The translations under genes and the position numbers were made by a program. A DNA stretch of 26,906 nucleotides. Origin: Apostichopus californicus (taxonomy: Eukaryota; Echinodermata; Holothuroidea; Aspidochirotida; Stichopodidae). Positions 11,201 through 20,020 of this stretch are shown here, in pieces. The DNA is taken from contig JAIPMN010001630.1 of assembly GCA_020650975.1 (NCBI GenBank), positions 1 to 26,906 of the forward strand, written 5' to 3'. The notes below the pieces were generated by a model. The model made no database searches. It saw nothing but the letters and a program-made list of their open reading frames with translations, and was not told where the DNA came from. Numbering within the stretch: position 1 is the first letter of the stretch; each line of letters opens with the position of its first letter.

Positions 11201-11379
11201 AATCTGGATATTATGAATATTTCTTTCAAAATGCTTACCTACTATACCTTGGCAGTTGGCACCACAAAGCTGGTGCATTGCTGTCTCACCCTATATATAT
11301 GCTTTATATGTTATACATTTATAAGTAATATTTGTGAAGTTAACGGTCAGTTTTTTTTTTCCTTCTGGTTTTGTCATAG

Positions 11380-11398
11380 TGTCAGGGAAGCAGGGAGA
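11380..11398 (+). other. ZMYND11: 5' UTR part of first coding exon
   Basis: A long pyrimidine tract (11351-11375) followed by CATAG at 11375-11379 looks like a 3' splice site, so this exon would begin at 11380 with 19 nt of leader. The start codon at 11399 has A at -3 and G at +4, a good Kozak context. The reading frame is open further upstream, but that sequence is intron-like and contains LINE debris, so the upstream extension is not taken as coding. A transcription start inside this exon instead of splicing cannot be excluded. Confidence 0.6.
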
Positions 11399-11680
11399 AT
11401 GGTGAAAGTGGAGGCTCGAAGACAGGCTGACCCTCAGGTGGTCCAGCATCTGTGGGAGGCCATAACATTGATCAGGAATCAGAAGCAAGTCGCCAATAAA
11501 GAAAGGATTCAGAAGTACATGCACAGACAGTTTGGTACCCCAAAGGAATCTTGTATGTGGGAAATAGGGTATGCAGCACTGGACGGTCTGCTGGTTAAGG
11601 AGATATCTACCGGTAAGAAGGGTATCCGGGCTGGATTAGAACAGGAGGCATTCTGGTGCGTTGAAGATACAGGAATGGAG
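11399..11680 (+). CDS. ZMYND11: ZMYND11 coding exon 1: N-terminal winged helix
   Basis: Encodes residues 1-94, starting MVKVEARRQADPQ and ending before GTAGGC at 11681. Residues about 8-84 match the SAMD1-like winged-helix domain at the N terminus of ZMYND11, with the recognisable words QHLWEAI, IRNQKQ, ANKERIQKYM and GLEQEAFW. In the family this domain is thought to contact DNA and help chromatin binding. The start aligns with the vertebrate start (both reach an RRQAD motif within ten residues), which is why the 11399 ATG is preferred over the in-frame upstream ATG at 10961. The exon ends in phase 0. This domain separates ZMYND11 from ZMYND8. Confidence 0.93.
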
Positions 11681-11926
11681 GTAGGCATGTCATTGATATT
11701 ACTAGTTCATATGCTGTATATAGCATCCTCTTCTTCACTAATCTCTTGTTGCCCCCATTTATCGCCATTGTTTTAGTCTTGCATCCAAATGTCTTTTCGT
11801 TGAATCGTTTCATTTTTTAAACAAAAAGTAAAATGTTGCACTGAAGTGTCAAAAATGTAAAACAATTTTTTTCTCGAACTATCGTAAGTTGGATTTTGTT
11901 GTTATTTTTGTTGTTGTTTATTTCAG
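11681..11926 (+). other. Intron between winged-helix and PHD exons
   Basis: 246 bp, phase 0, donor GTAGGC and acceptor TTTATTTCAG with a T-rich tract. No embedded feature seen. Confidence 0.85.
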
Positions 11927-12082
11927 TCATCAGACTCCCACGATTGGTATTGTTTTACCTGTCACAAGCCAGGTAAGGTGCAGTGCTGCAGTACGTGCCA
12001 TCGAGTCTACCACCCTCAGTGTGTCTCCGCAGAAGAGAGTGAGAACACCGACGACAAAGAATGGAGTTGTGCCATCTGTGAG
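11927..12082 (+). CDS. ZMYND11: ZMYND11 coding exon 2: PHD finger
   Basis: Residues 95-146, bounded by TTTCAG before 11927 and GTTAGT at 12083, phase 0 at both ends. It encodes a complete PHD zinc finger in one exon. Zinc ligands in C4HC3 order are C103, C106, C115, C118, H123, C126, C142 and C145. The SHDWYCFTCH opening and the WSCAIC ending match ZMYND11 closely. In the family this finger packs beside the bromodomain and is not a strong reader of unmodified H3K4. A retroelement-like tail begins about 15 bp past the donor. Confidence 0.95.
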
Positions 12083-13571
12083 GTTAGTCAAACTACTGAG
12101 TTTGATTTGATTTGATTTTATTCAGCAAATTATCATTCTTCATCTACATACAAAAATTTCACATATAGAGAAACATTTAAAATACAAGATGGAAATATAA
12201 TTAAATGCATCAAAAAGAAAAAATCATGCCAAGGATAACCCTTTAAGCTAAACGCTTATTTCCAAAGTTGTGTACAGTAGCCAACTTTTAATGGCAAATA
12301 CTGTACAGTTCAGGGAATAATTGTAGCGTTCCAGTTTTGGTGTAGCAGTGTTGAAGGCTATGAAATTGTCTCTTACAAAATTACTATGGTTTCCGTGTAA
12401 AAAACATTCTGCTATACTTCTTTGGACTTGTATAGTCAACGTTTTGCATAACATTTTGCTGTGCGATATGGGATAAATGATTCCATGGAGTATGTTTTTG
12501 AAGATAGCAGAAGGGAAAGTTTTTTATCTGCCAAGTGTATCACTATACTTCTTGCTATAGGTCATTTCAGATGAGTTTCTCTTCTTTTTTCTCTTCTTTT
12601 TTGCCTTTCTGGGGGTAGGGGTCTCTGTGTACTTGAATACCTTCCCATTCAGTATACAGTACCTGTAACTGCACCACTGGTTTACCAGGGATCTATTATA
12701 TATATCATTAAAGTTAGGAAAATTCCAAAGTAAATTTTTTTTCATTACAGTAAATCGAGCCCGATCTGTTTTGCTCTAACTTTTGATTTTCAATACTCTT
12801 TCACGTCAAAATTAAGTTTTGTGCATTAAGATCAAATTTTTTCACAGAATATGAAATTGAGCAGGTTTCTTCTAAGCCTCCCAAGTTATCGCAGTTGATG
12901 AACTGTCTCTCGTTGAAAATATTTATTTTGTTGTACAGTGGTGTATATCTCACACTGTTTGTGCTATTCTCTTCATGACATGGCATACAGTATACAGTAT
13001 ATGTTAGTTTTCAAGGTGACTGCTGAGAATATTAACGAAGGTCACGACACTGTCTGGATCTCCTGCTATGAAATATTTTAGGGAATTGTTTACCATCCTA
13101 GCATTCTTAAATTGTATCCCTAACAATTGATTCAAGGACCAATGATGTACCCCGAATGCACTCTGTGCATCAACAAACAAACTTAACCAAGGAGATCCTT
13201 GCCTTGTTGAAACAATTTCAGAAAACGGGGACTTTTAAAAAACAAGATTTTGGGGAAGAAAAAAAAAACCACAAATTACTTGCTGGTCACAACTTCACAA
13301 TGATATTTTCATCTGGCCTGAGAGATCCTTAGGATATATTGAAGTTTTGAAGATTTCTTGCCCTCAAGAAAAAAGAAGTTTTAATATGCTCTCTTCACAT
13401 TCATATAAAACCAATCAAGGTATTCAAACAATTTTTGGCAGTGTTACTTCAATGTGAGTTAAATGAATGAAGTGTTAGGTGCATTGAATTTGTCCGTCTG
13501 AATTTGTTTGTGTCTTTTGATAAAGCTTAAATAGCAAGTAATAAGAAAGATTTTACATGAAGATTTTACAT
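12083..13571 (+). other. Left part of intron 12083-15258
   Basis: Begins at donor GTTAGT. From about 12098 it carries a TTTGA-type repeat followed by TTTATTCAGCA; reversed, this is an AATAAAATCAAATCAAATC-like tail typical of some LINE 3' ends, so a minus-strand retroelement remnant of unknown length probably starts here. A TC-rich tract lies at about 12578-12606. Just before the satellite, AGATTTTACATGA is duplicated (about 13548-13573). No coding sequence recognised. Confidence 0.5.
12098..12200 (-). mobile_element. Probable retroelement 3' tail, minus strand
   Basis: Three GATTT repeats at about 12100-12120 precede TTATTCAGCAAATTATCATT. On the minus strand this reads as a 3' UTR ending in AATAAAATCAAATCAAAT, a form used by several LINE families as 3' tail. 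No reverse transcriptase signature could be identified further right, so the element is truncated or wrongly called. Confidence 0.35.
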
Positions 13572-15216
13572 GATTATATCACACAAACTGTGATATAGGA
13601 CTATGTAATGTTGCTATATGTCACACATGTTAAAGATTATATCACACAAACTGTGATATGGGACTATATAATGTTGTTATATCACACATGTCAAAGATGA
13701 TATCACACAAGCTGTGATATAGGACTATGTAATGTTGCTATATCACACATGTCAATGATATATCACACAAACTGTGATATAGGACTATGTAATGTTGCTA
13801 TGTCACACATGTGAATGATTTTATCACACAAACTGTGTTATAGGACTATGTAATGTTGCTGTATCACACATGTCAATGATTATATCACACAAACTGTGAT
13901 ATAGGACTATGTAATGTTGCTATGTCACACATGTTAAAGATTATTACACAAACTGTGTTATAGGACTATGTAATGTTGCTATATCACACATGTCAAAGAT
14001 TATATCACACAAACTGTGATATAGGACTATATAATGTTGTTATATCACACATGTCAATGATGATATCACACAAACTGTGATATAGGACTATGTAATGTTG
14101 CTATATCACACATGTTAAAGATTATATCACACAAACTGTGATATGGGACTATATAATGTTGTTATATCACACATGTCAATGATGATATCACACAAGCTGT
14201 GATATAGGACTATGTAATGTTGCTATATCACACATGTCAAAGATTATATCACACAAACTGTGATATAGGACTATGTAATGTTGCTATGTCACACATGTGA
14301 ATGATTTTATCACACAAACTGTGTTATAGGACTATGTAATGTTGCTGTATCACACATGTCAATGATTATATCACACAAACTGTGTTATAGGACTATGTAA
14401 TGTTGCTATATCACACATGTCAAAGATTATATCACACAAACTGTGATATAGGACTATATAATGTTGTTATATCACACATGTCAATGATGATATCACACAA
14501 ACTGTGATATAGGACTATGTAATGTTGCTATATCACACATGTTAAAGATTATATCACACAAACTGTGATATGGGACTATATAATGTTGTTATATCACACA
14601 TGTCAATGATGATATCACACAAGCTGTGATATAGGACTATGTAATGTTGCTATATCACACATGTCAAAGATTATATCACACAAACTGTGATATAGGACTG
14701 TAATGTTGCTATATCACACATGTCAATGATGATATCACACAAACTGTTCTATACAGTAGGACTATGTAATGTTGCATATATCTCACACATGTCAAAGATT
14801 ATATCACACAAACTGTGATATAGGACTATGTAATGTTGCTATATCACACATATGTCAAAGATTATATGGCACAAACTGTGATATAGGACTTTGTAATGTT
14901 GCTATATGTCACACATGTCAAAGATTATGTCACACAAACTATGCTATAGGACTATGTAATGTTGCTATAGCAGACATGTATGTCAAAGATGATATCACAC
15001 AAACTGTGATATAGGACTATGTAATGTTGCTATATCACACATGTCAATGATTATATCACACAAACTGTGATATAGAACTCTGTAATGTTGCATATCACAC
15101 ATGTCAAAAATGATATCACACAAACTGTGATATAGGACTATGTAATGTTGCTATATCACACATGTATGTCAAAGATGATATCACACAAACTGTGATATAG
15201 GACTATGTAATGTAGC
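13572..15216. repeat. 61-bp minisatellite, about 27 units, with higher-order structure
   Basis: Tandem units of about 61 bp, each built from TATCACACAAACTGTGATA, then GGACTATGTAATGTTGC, then TATATCACACATGTCAA-like text. Point variants (GATATGGG, ACAAGCTG, GTTATAGG, ATAATGTTGTT, GTGAATGA) recur in fixed order: the GATATGGG unit occurs at 13655, 14140 and 14567, spacings of 485 bp (8 units) and 427 bp (7 units). Units after about 14690 are more diverged, with small indels. Every typical unit contains a perfect 7-bp inverted repeat with a 5-nt loop. The short frames across it are not coding, because the period is not a multiple of three. Confidence 0.95.
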
Positions 15217-15258
15217 TCATCGTTATCTCCCTTCTCTTCTCTCTCTTGTTTACGATAG

Positions 15259-15342
15259 TCTCTGACACAGAAAAAAATCAAGATTAGCCGTGTCATCTTG
15301 TTCAGGTTACTGAACTTTGTCCTGGCCAGGATGAAAGATAAG
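15259..15342 (+). CDS. ZMYND11: ZMYND11 coding exon 3: PHD-bromodomain linker and first bromodomain helix
   Basis: Residues 147-174 (84 bp, phase 0 both ends), between GATAG before 15259 and GTAATC at 15343. The lysine-rich start (SLTQKKIK) matches the linker after the PHD finger in ZMYND11, and LNFVLARMKDK corresponds to the vertebrate segment with IVSRMKE at the first bromodomain helix. The exon starts 43 nt after the end of a 1.6-kb minisatellite, so its branch point and pyrimidine tract lie in a very short unique segment (TCTCCCTTCTCTTCTCTCTC-like). Confidence 0.9.
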
Positions 15343-15880
15343 GTAATCTCATGATTTTGTATCAGTGAGTTTGATTTTGCTTCACTGGTGTTCCATGTCC
15401 AATGTATATAGGTTCAATACCTTTGCCTTCTTTTTCTAGCCCCAATGATAATAACAATCCACTCAGATTGCCGTCCGTCTAAACTTTGGAAGCCAGCGAG
15501 ACTCGGTTTGATTTCAAATTGGAATCATTCTGACCAATCCCTATAATATTAAGCTGCTACTAGAAGACCCTCTATTCGCTTTGCACCTTTGCTTACCTGG
15601 CACCTCATAGCGACTGCACTCTCAAACTCTACCATAATCAATCAGAGTGACCTGCTGACCCTTCTGACACTGACCTTTGACATCCACACATAGGTTTACA
15701 TCCCGTCATGTTTGTATCACTTCAGTCAACATTTTGTGTCGCATCTTTAAACTGAGTATATACATTTTTTTTTTAGGTTTCTGTGATTTTTTTGATTTTT
15801 TTTTCCCCCAGCGCATCGAGATGTTTTTAATGTTTTTTGCGCTTTATAAGAACTGTATATTATTATTATTTGTATTAAAG
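15343..15880 (+). other. Intron 15343-15880
   Basis: 538 bp, phase 0. Only T-rich tracts and an ATT run near the acceptor were seen. Confidence 0.85.
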
Positions 15881-15973
15881 GCCAGGGAATTACACAGGAA
15901 ACTCAAATTGGAGACTGTCCCTAACTACTACCACCTTGTGTACAGGCACGTTGACCTGGGAACCATGATAGAG
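15881..15973 (+). CDS. ZMYND11: ZMYND11 coding exon 4: bromodomain, ZA region
   Basis: Residues 175-205 (93 bp, phase 0 both ends), after TTAAAG and before GTAGGT at 15974. It covers the ZA part of the bromodomain. Y190/Y191, the H-L-V-Y run and VDLGTMIE correspond to the vertebrate segment around MYRRLVHSAVDVPTIQEKV. The upstream intron end holds an ATT run and T-rich tracts, adequate for a 3' splice site. Identity to vertebrates is moderate, but spacing and flanking exons make the assignment firm. Confidence 0.9.
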
Positions 15974-16330
15974 GTAGGTCAACTAATTGCTTTGACAGTG
16001 TGTCTAAGACTATATACCGCATGTGCTATATTTTCATTGTGTTTGCAACATAGTTTATTTGATGGATGTTGGAAATACTGTCTTTTTTTTTAGTTTGACA
16101 TGCTATCATCCACTTCATTCAAGTTTTCTTCAATTGATTCAAGGCAACGTTTGTACTCACACAAAAGCTACTGTCCTTGCCTCAATTTTTTATTTTTCCA
16201 GGGAGAGTGGGCAGGAGAGTGGTAGGGTGAGCTTTACTTATCATCACTGTAAGACCTAAGTAAAAGAAAAGCACTGTTTATAACTCTAAATACTTCATTT
16301 TGATCCAAAGTATTTTTTCTTTCTCATCAG
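15974..16330 (+). other. Intron 15974-16330
   Basis: 357 bp, phase 0, donor GTAGGT, acceptor TTTCTCATCAG. A T run at about 16082-16091. No embedded gene. Confidence 0.85.
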
Positions 16331-16474
16331 AAAGTGGAACAAAAGCTGTATACAACTTTGGCAGAATTTGAAGCCAATGCCCAGGATATGATCCATACAT
16401 CGGCTGTGTACTATGGCGTCAATAGTGACAGAATGCGACTAAGCCAACTAACACTGAATGACTGTAGATATGAT
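16331..16474 (+). CDS. ZMYND11: ZMYND11 coding exon 5: bromodomain C-terminal helices
   Basis: Residues 206-253 (144 bp, phase 0 both ends), after CTCATCAG and before GTGAGT at 16475. It encodes the B and C helices of the bromodomain, with AEFEANAQDMIH followed by TSAVYYGVNSD. In acetyl-lysine-binding bromodomains the position after the second Tyr is Asn; here it is G234, as in vertebrate ZMYND11 (FYGADS). Like its relatives, this bromodomain is therefore not expected to bind acetyl-lysine; it should serve as part of the H3.3 K36me3 platform together with the zinc finger and PWWP. Confidence 0.93.
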
Positions 16475-17139
16475 GTGAGTGTTTTACCTCTTCTGTAAAA
16501 AGTCAAGTTTAAGTTATCCCATTTAAAGTACTACAGACACCTAGCCAATTTGCCCCACATTCAGTACATTTGTTTTGTTTAAATCTCTTTCGAAATCTGT
16601 TGAAATCTTTCTAATAGCTCTTTTCGTTTTCAAGATTTCACATTTGAAGTTTTGATAATTCTGGGAAACGCATTTAAATATGTGCAAACTATGACGTGGA
16701 ATGTTGTGCTCATTAAAATGACTTATTCTGCCCTTAATAATTTAACCCCTAATTGTAAGCGCCCATATATATCATTTGAATAATGTGATATATTCCTCTT
16801 TTCAAAGAAGACAAAATATTTCAAAAAATCAGCTTATCCCAACAACATATTGTTCAGTGTCCTTGAAACGAAGATTGTAAAAACAAAACAAAAGAATAAC
16901 ATAACAGAAAATTAGGCAGTCACTCCCTTTACATCATCAGTGTCCATAATTAGCTAATGTTCATTCATAAATAAATCTAGAATTAAGAAAATACTTGTAA
17001 AATGGTCAATCTTTGATGAATTTTTGATGGGAGTTGCAGCCATTTTCATGATTTCTGATGCCTATAAGAGTGATTATTACAATGGTGTGTCAGTACACCT
17101 TTAAGGTAAACATTAAGGCAGAGGATTTGCTTTTAAAAA
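16475..17139 (+). other. Left part of intron 16475-19329
   Basis: Begins with donor GTGAGT. AT-rich non-coding DNA without recognised repeats. Confidence 0.6.
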
Positions 17140-17712
17140 GCAGGACTTTGAATTTGATTAGTCAAAGTTCAAGTAGGTTCACAAAAAAAAGCCCATAATG
17201 GTCCTTTATATGATTTTGAAAGATGAATGAACCCCTGAATGCTGCTTTAAAGGAGCATAGTTTATACTCCTGTACGACATTGTGAAAGATATGTAAACCT
17301 CTGGGTTTGATTTCAAAAGCTTTTATGAAACTCTGAAAGCTGATTTAAAGGAATATGTACTTGTATGACATTGAGAATGCTTTGTAAGCTGCTTGATTTC
17401 ATTCCAGCAGCTTTTAATGACTATAAATGCTGCTTTAAGAGAACTTAAATTATATTCTTGTATGACACTGTGAATTCTTTGTAAGACTCTTGGTTTGATT
17501 CAAGAAGCTTTAATGACACTCTGTATGCTACTCTACTTAAGGATGTTATACTGTATACTTATATGACATTGTGAATGGTTTGTGAGACTCTTGGTTTGAT
17601 TCAAGCAGCTTTTATGACACTCTGTATGCTACTGTACTTTAAGGGATGTTAGACTGTATACTTATATGACATTGTGAATGGTTTGTAAGCCTCTTGGTTT
17701 GATTCCAGAAGC
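17140..17712 (+). repeat. Tandem array of about 100-bp units, 5 to 6 copies
   Basis: Recurring words in order are GCTGCTTTAAAGGA (or TGCTACTxTACTTTAAGG), TATGACATTGTGAA, GTAAGCCTCTTGGTTTGATT and AGCTTTTATGACACTCT. The TGACATTG anchor falls at about 17275, 17366, 17463, 17564 and 17667, so the period grows from about 91 to 103 bp. The last units are most alike, which suggests recent expansion at the right end. The array abuts the 65-bp family copies at 17713. Confidence 0.75.
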
Positions 17713-17925
17713 TACTGTGCAGGCTTGCCTTGTTGCTAAGTGATGATGAGACAGTTGGCTGAGGCCATCAGTAACTGTGTAGGCTTGTCATGTGCTGTAA
17801 AGTCATGATGAGATAAACAAGCTACTGATTGATGCCATCGGTTACTGTTCAGGCTTGCCATATATACATGTGCTAAGTGATGAAGAGATTAAAAAATTGT
17901 TGACTGATGCCTCATTCTGGCCAAG
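17713..17925 (+). repeat. Diverged copies of the 65-bp intronic minisatellite family
   Basis: Three units with GCAGGCTTGCC, CTAAGTGATGATGAG and GACTGATGCCATCGGTTACTG-like words match the units of the array at 20021-20770. They differ by small insertions, so they are older or unselected relatives lying about 2.1 kb upstream in another intron of the same gene. Confidence 0.75.
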
Positions 17926-19136
17926 CCTTATTCTATTTGCTCATAAGTGGTTTCAGAGAGGTCACATCTCAGCAGTCAGTTTTTAGCTGTTTAATTCAAT
18001 TTAAAATGTGCTACAAATAGCATGTAAATCCTTACAAACACTGTACATATTAACATCTTTCCTGGTTCTACTCTGGTTGCCATGGATCATATGTTTCCAG
18101 AGAGCTTTCATATTTCCTGTAACCTATCAGGTACCAGCACACTCAGTGTAAACCGCACAGTATCTTAGATGCAGGATGTTGTAGTTCTATGTGTTTCTGT
18201 ACAACTGCATTCAGTACCTGTATCATTACGTACCAACTAATAAAAGGAAGAACAAACCGTATTAATATACGTTGCGCCGTGGTTACCTTCACTATTTATT
18301 CACATCGTCCCGCTTAAATCTTCATAGGAAATGGTTTTTTTTGTGAAACATAGGTGGGAAGGAAATATGTTCTCTGGTTCTGCTTTCACCTTTTCACTTT
18401 ATCCCGTTTAGCTCTGTCAATAACATGCTGTGATATCAGTGTTTGGGAATCTTTGGGATATGAATGGGATCTGTAAATTGATATTGACAAATACTGTGGA
18501 AGGTAGATAAACTGTGTGATCATTTCCTATTCAAGCAAAAAAAAACATAAAACTCTTGATATGTTGAGATGTTTGCCAGTCATTTGAAAATATCCTCTAT
18601 GGGAAACCTTTAAAGTTTCTTGGTTTCCTCAATTGCAATTATTTTATGAATATAAGCAATGACTAACGAGAAAGGGAAATGTCAAACGTCATTTGAGAAT
18701 TATGCCTATACAGTTCATTCACCTGTTGAAAGATAGCATTTTGAAAACTCTGTAATACTTGATTCATGCTCCACGGCCAATAAGATTGTAAATGTTTTGG
18801 AGACATGGTTACCCAGTGATATTACTTTACATTTGTTTGTTCTAACATTGTGGCTGTGTCTGGTTAAGTCAGCCTTTGTAACACCAATTTGGTGGTATGT
18901 TGTTTGCTGTTCTTACCAACTGGTGCACTAGTACACTAAAATTCATGCAATGGCTCTATCTTTATCTTTCAATTATAGTCAGTAAAAGTTGCAAATATGG
19001 CTGATATTTAGAATGAAAAATATCAACAATCAGTTTTGTTGATTTTTCAATCATACCTATTTTGGAGCACAACAAGTTACCTTTAATGTACAAGATGTTA
19101 TAATTCTTGTATTTTGTATATATTTTACCTTTTTTA
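17926..19136 (+). other. Right-central part of intron 16475-19329
   Basis: AT-rich intron sequence. It contains a 36-bp segment at 18561-18596 that recurs at 25345-25380 with two mismatches. No exon or gene recognised. Confidence 0.5.
18561..18596 (+). repeat. 36-bp dispersed repeat, copy 1
   Basis: Reads ATGTTGAGATGTTTGCCAGT and onward, matching 25345-25380 at 34 of 36 positions. Similarity stops abruptly on the right side. The copies lie in two different introns of the same gene, about 6.8 kb apart and in the same orientation. Confidence 0.6.
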
Positions 19137-19166
19137 AGCTCAAACCAGCGATGCTGGTTTTGAGCT
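19137..19166. repeat. Near-perfect hairpin
   Basis: AGCTCAAACCAGC (19137-19149) pairs with GCTGGTTTTGAGCT (19153-19166) with a single bulged base and a three-base loop. It sits between a T-rich stretch and the TCTG microsatellite that leads into coding exon 6. It may be the end of a folded mobile element. Confidence 0.6.
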
Positions 19167-19182
19167 ATTATGATCCACCTCC

Positions 19183-19328
19183 ACCATCTATCTGTCTGTC
19201 TATCTGTCTTTCTATCTGTCTGTCTCTCTTCTCTCGGTTTTTTCTTCTCTCTCTTCATATTCCATCTTAGATGCTATTTGCTCAAGATTTGACAGCAATA
19301 TCTCTCTCTTTTTTCTCTTTCTCTTAAA
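19183..19328 (+). repeat. TCTG/TATC pyrimidine-rich microsatellite before exon 6
   Basis: Imperfect CTGT and CTAT repeats followed by TCTC-rich DNA run almost to the acceptor at 19329. They probably provide an extended polypyrimidine tract. Lys/Asp/Arg-rich frames on the opposite strand are an artefact of this repeat. Confidence 0.75.
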
Positions 19329-19329
19329 G

Positions 19330-19410
19330 TTGGCTGAGATAAGGCTCTGTGTTGACTGCTATCTCTCATCAAACAACAAAGTAGGCAAAGACTGGTTCTG
19401 TCGGCCTTGC
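19330..19410 (+). CDS. ZMYND11: ZMYND11 coding exon 6: linking zinc finger
   Basis: Residues 254-280 (81 bp, phase 0 both ends), after a long TC-rich tract ending CTTAAAG and before GTAAGT at 19411. It holds a C-x2-C...C-x2-C zinc site (C260, C263, C277, C280) with DWFCRPC at the end, matching the vertebrate LCKNC...NWFCYPC knuckle between bromodomain and PWWP. In the human structure this finger fixes the two domains into one reader unit. All four ligands are present, so the module looks intact. Confidence 0.93.
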
Positions 19411-19780
19411 GTAAGTATACACACATGATCTTGGTGGCCCTTTCGTTTGGTTGGACGTTCACGTGAAGTTGCGATCGTCGGAGGAGTAATGTCGAATTAG
19501 AGTAAACTATTTTAGTCCTCATTAGCTGCAGGTATTGATTTGATAGGTTGCTTCCTTTGGAAGCCAAAGGTTGGTTTGTTCTTGAGATATAGTCAACCCA
19601 TTGTTTTAAGTAATGAAAACATGTTTGAAGTATCTGGTAATGTTAGCTACAGAACTGTATGTGCAATGCTTCTTCTAGCTCATGGTCGATTCCATAGGCC
19701 TATTTAAGGCCTTTTAAAACAGCCTTCAATGGTTAAATGTGTTTGACATCATATGTCCCTCTCTGCTTGTGTCCTGACAG
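19411..19780 (+). other. Intron 19411-19780
   Basis: 370 bp, phase 0, donor GTAAGT, acceptor GTCCTGACAG. Nothing else recognised. Confidence 0.85.
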
Positions 19781-19899
19781 GACCCAATCCATGAGCTAGC
19801 TTGGGTGCACATGAAAGGCTTTGGATATTGGCCGGCTAAAATCCTCTGCAGGAATGAAGGCAGAGTCGACGTCAGATTCTTCGGCAAGAGACATGAAAG
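19781..19899 (+). CDS. ZMYND11: ZMYND11 coding exon 7: PWWP domain, core
   Basis: Residues 281 to first two bases of codon 320 (119 bp), after CTGACAG and before GTTAGT at 19900, giving a phase-2 intron. It encodes the PWWP beta-barrel core: HELAWVHMKGFGYWPAKI then VDVRFFG. The residues matching the human methyl-lysine cage (F291, W294, F310) are present as F294, W297 and F313. Vertebrates have GFGFWPA, so the only change in that motif is Phe to Tyr at 296. This supports a conserved H3K36me3-reading function. Confidence 0.95.
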
Positions 19900-20020
19900 G
19901 TTAGTTCATTCGTTTCGCAACAGATTTGTCAGTGTTTGTCATGTACAATCATTTTGGGCAGAACTAATCAGAAAAGCCCCTCTGCAATGTTGTATCAGAT
20001 GTTACTTTTCTTCAAATCCA

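Noticed and set aside
11291-11813. Minus-strand frames over coding exon 1
   Set aside because: Antisense shadows of the winged-helix exon, with no independent similarity.
12248-12454. Minus-strand frame as a LINE reverse transcriptase end
   Set aside because: It lies next to a LINE-like tail, but no reverse transcriptase or C-terminal LINE signature is readable.
14769-15014. Open frame with repeated CQRL...TNCDIGLCNVA motif
   Set aside because: It is a read-through of the 61-bp satellite. The period is not divisible by three, and the frame survives only because of indels in the diverged units.
13572-15216. CRISPR-like array
   Set aside because: There are no unique spacers between repeats; units are contiguous and homologous throughout, so it is a minisatellite in an animal intron.
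18962-19258. Minus-strand frame with Arg/Asp/Lys/Thr-rich N terminus
   Set aside because: The composition comes from translating the TCTG/TCTC microsatellite.
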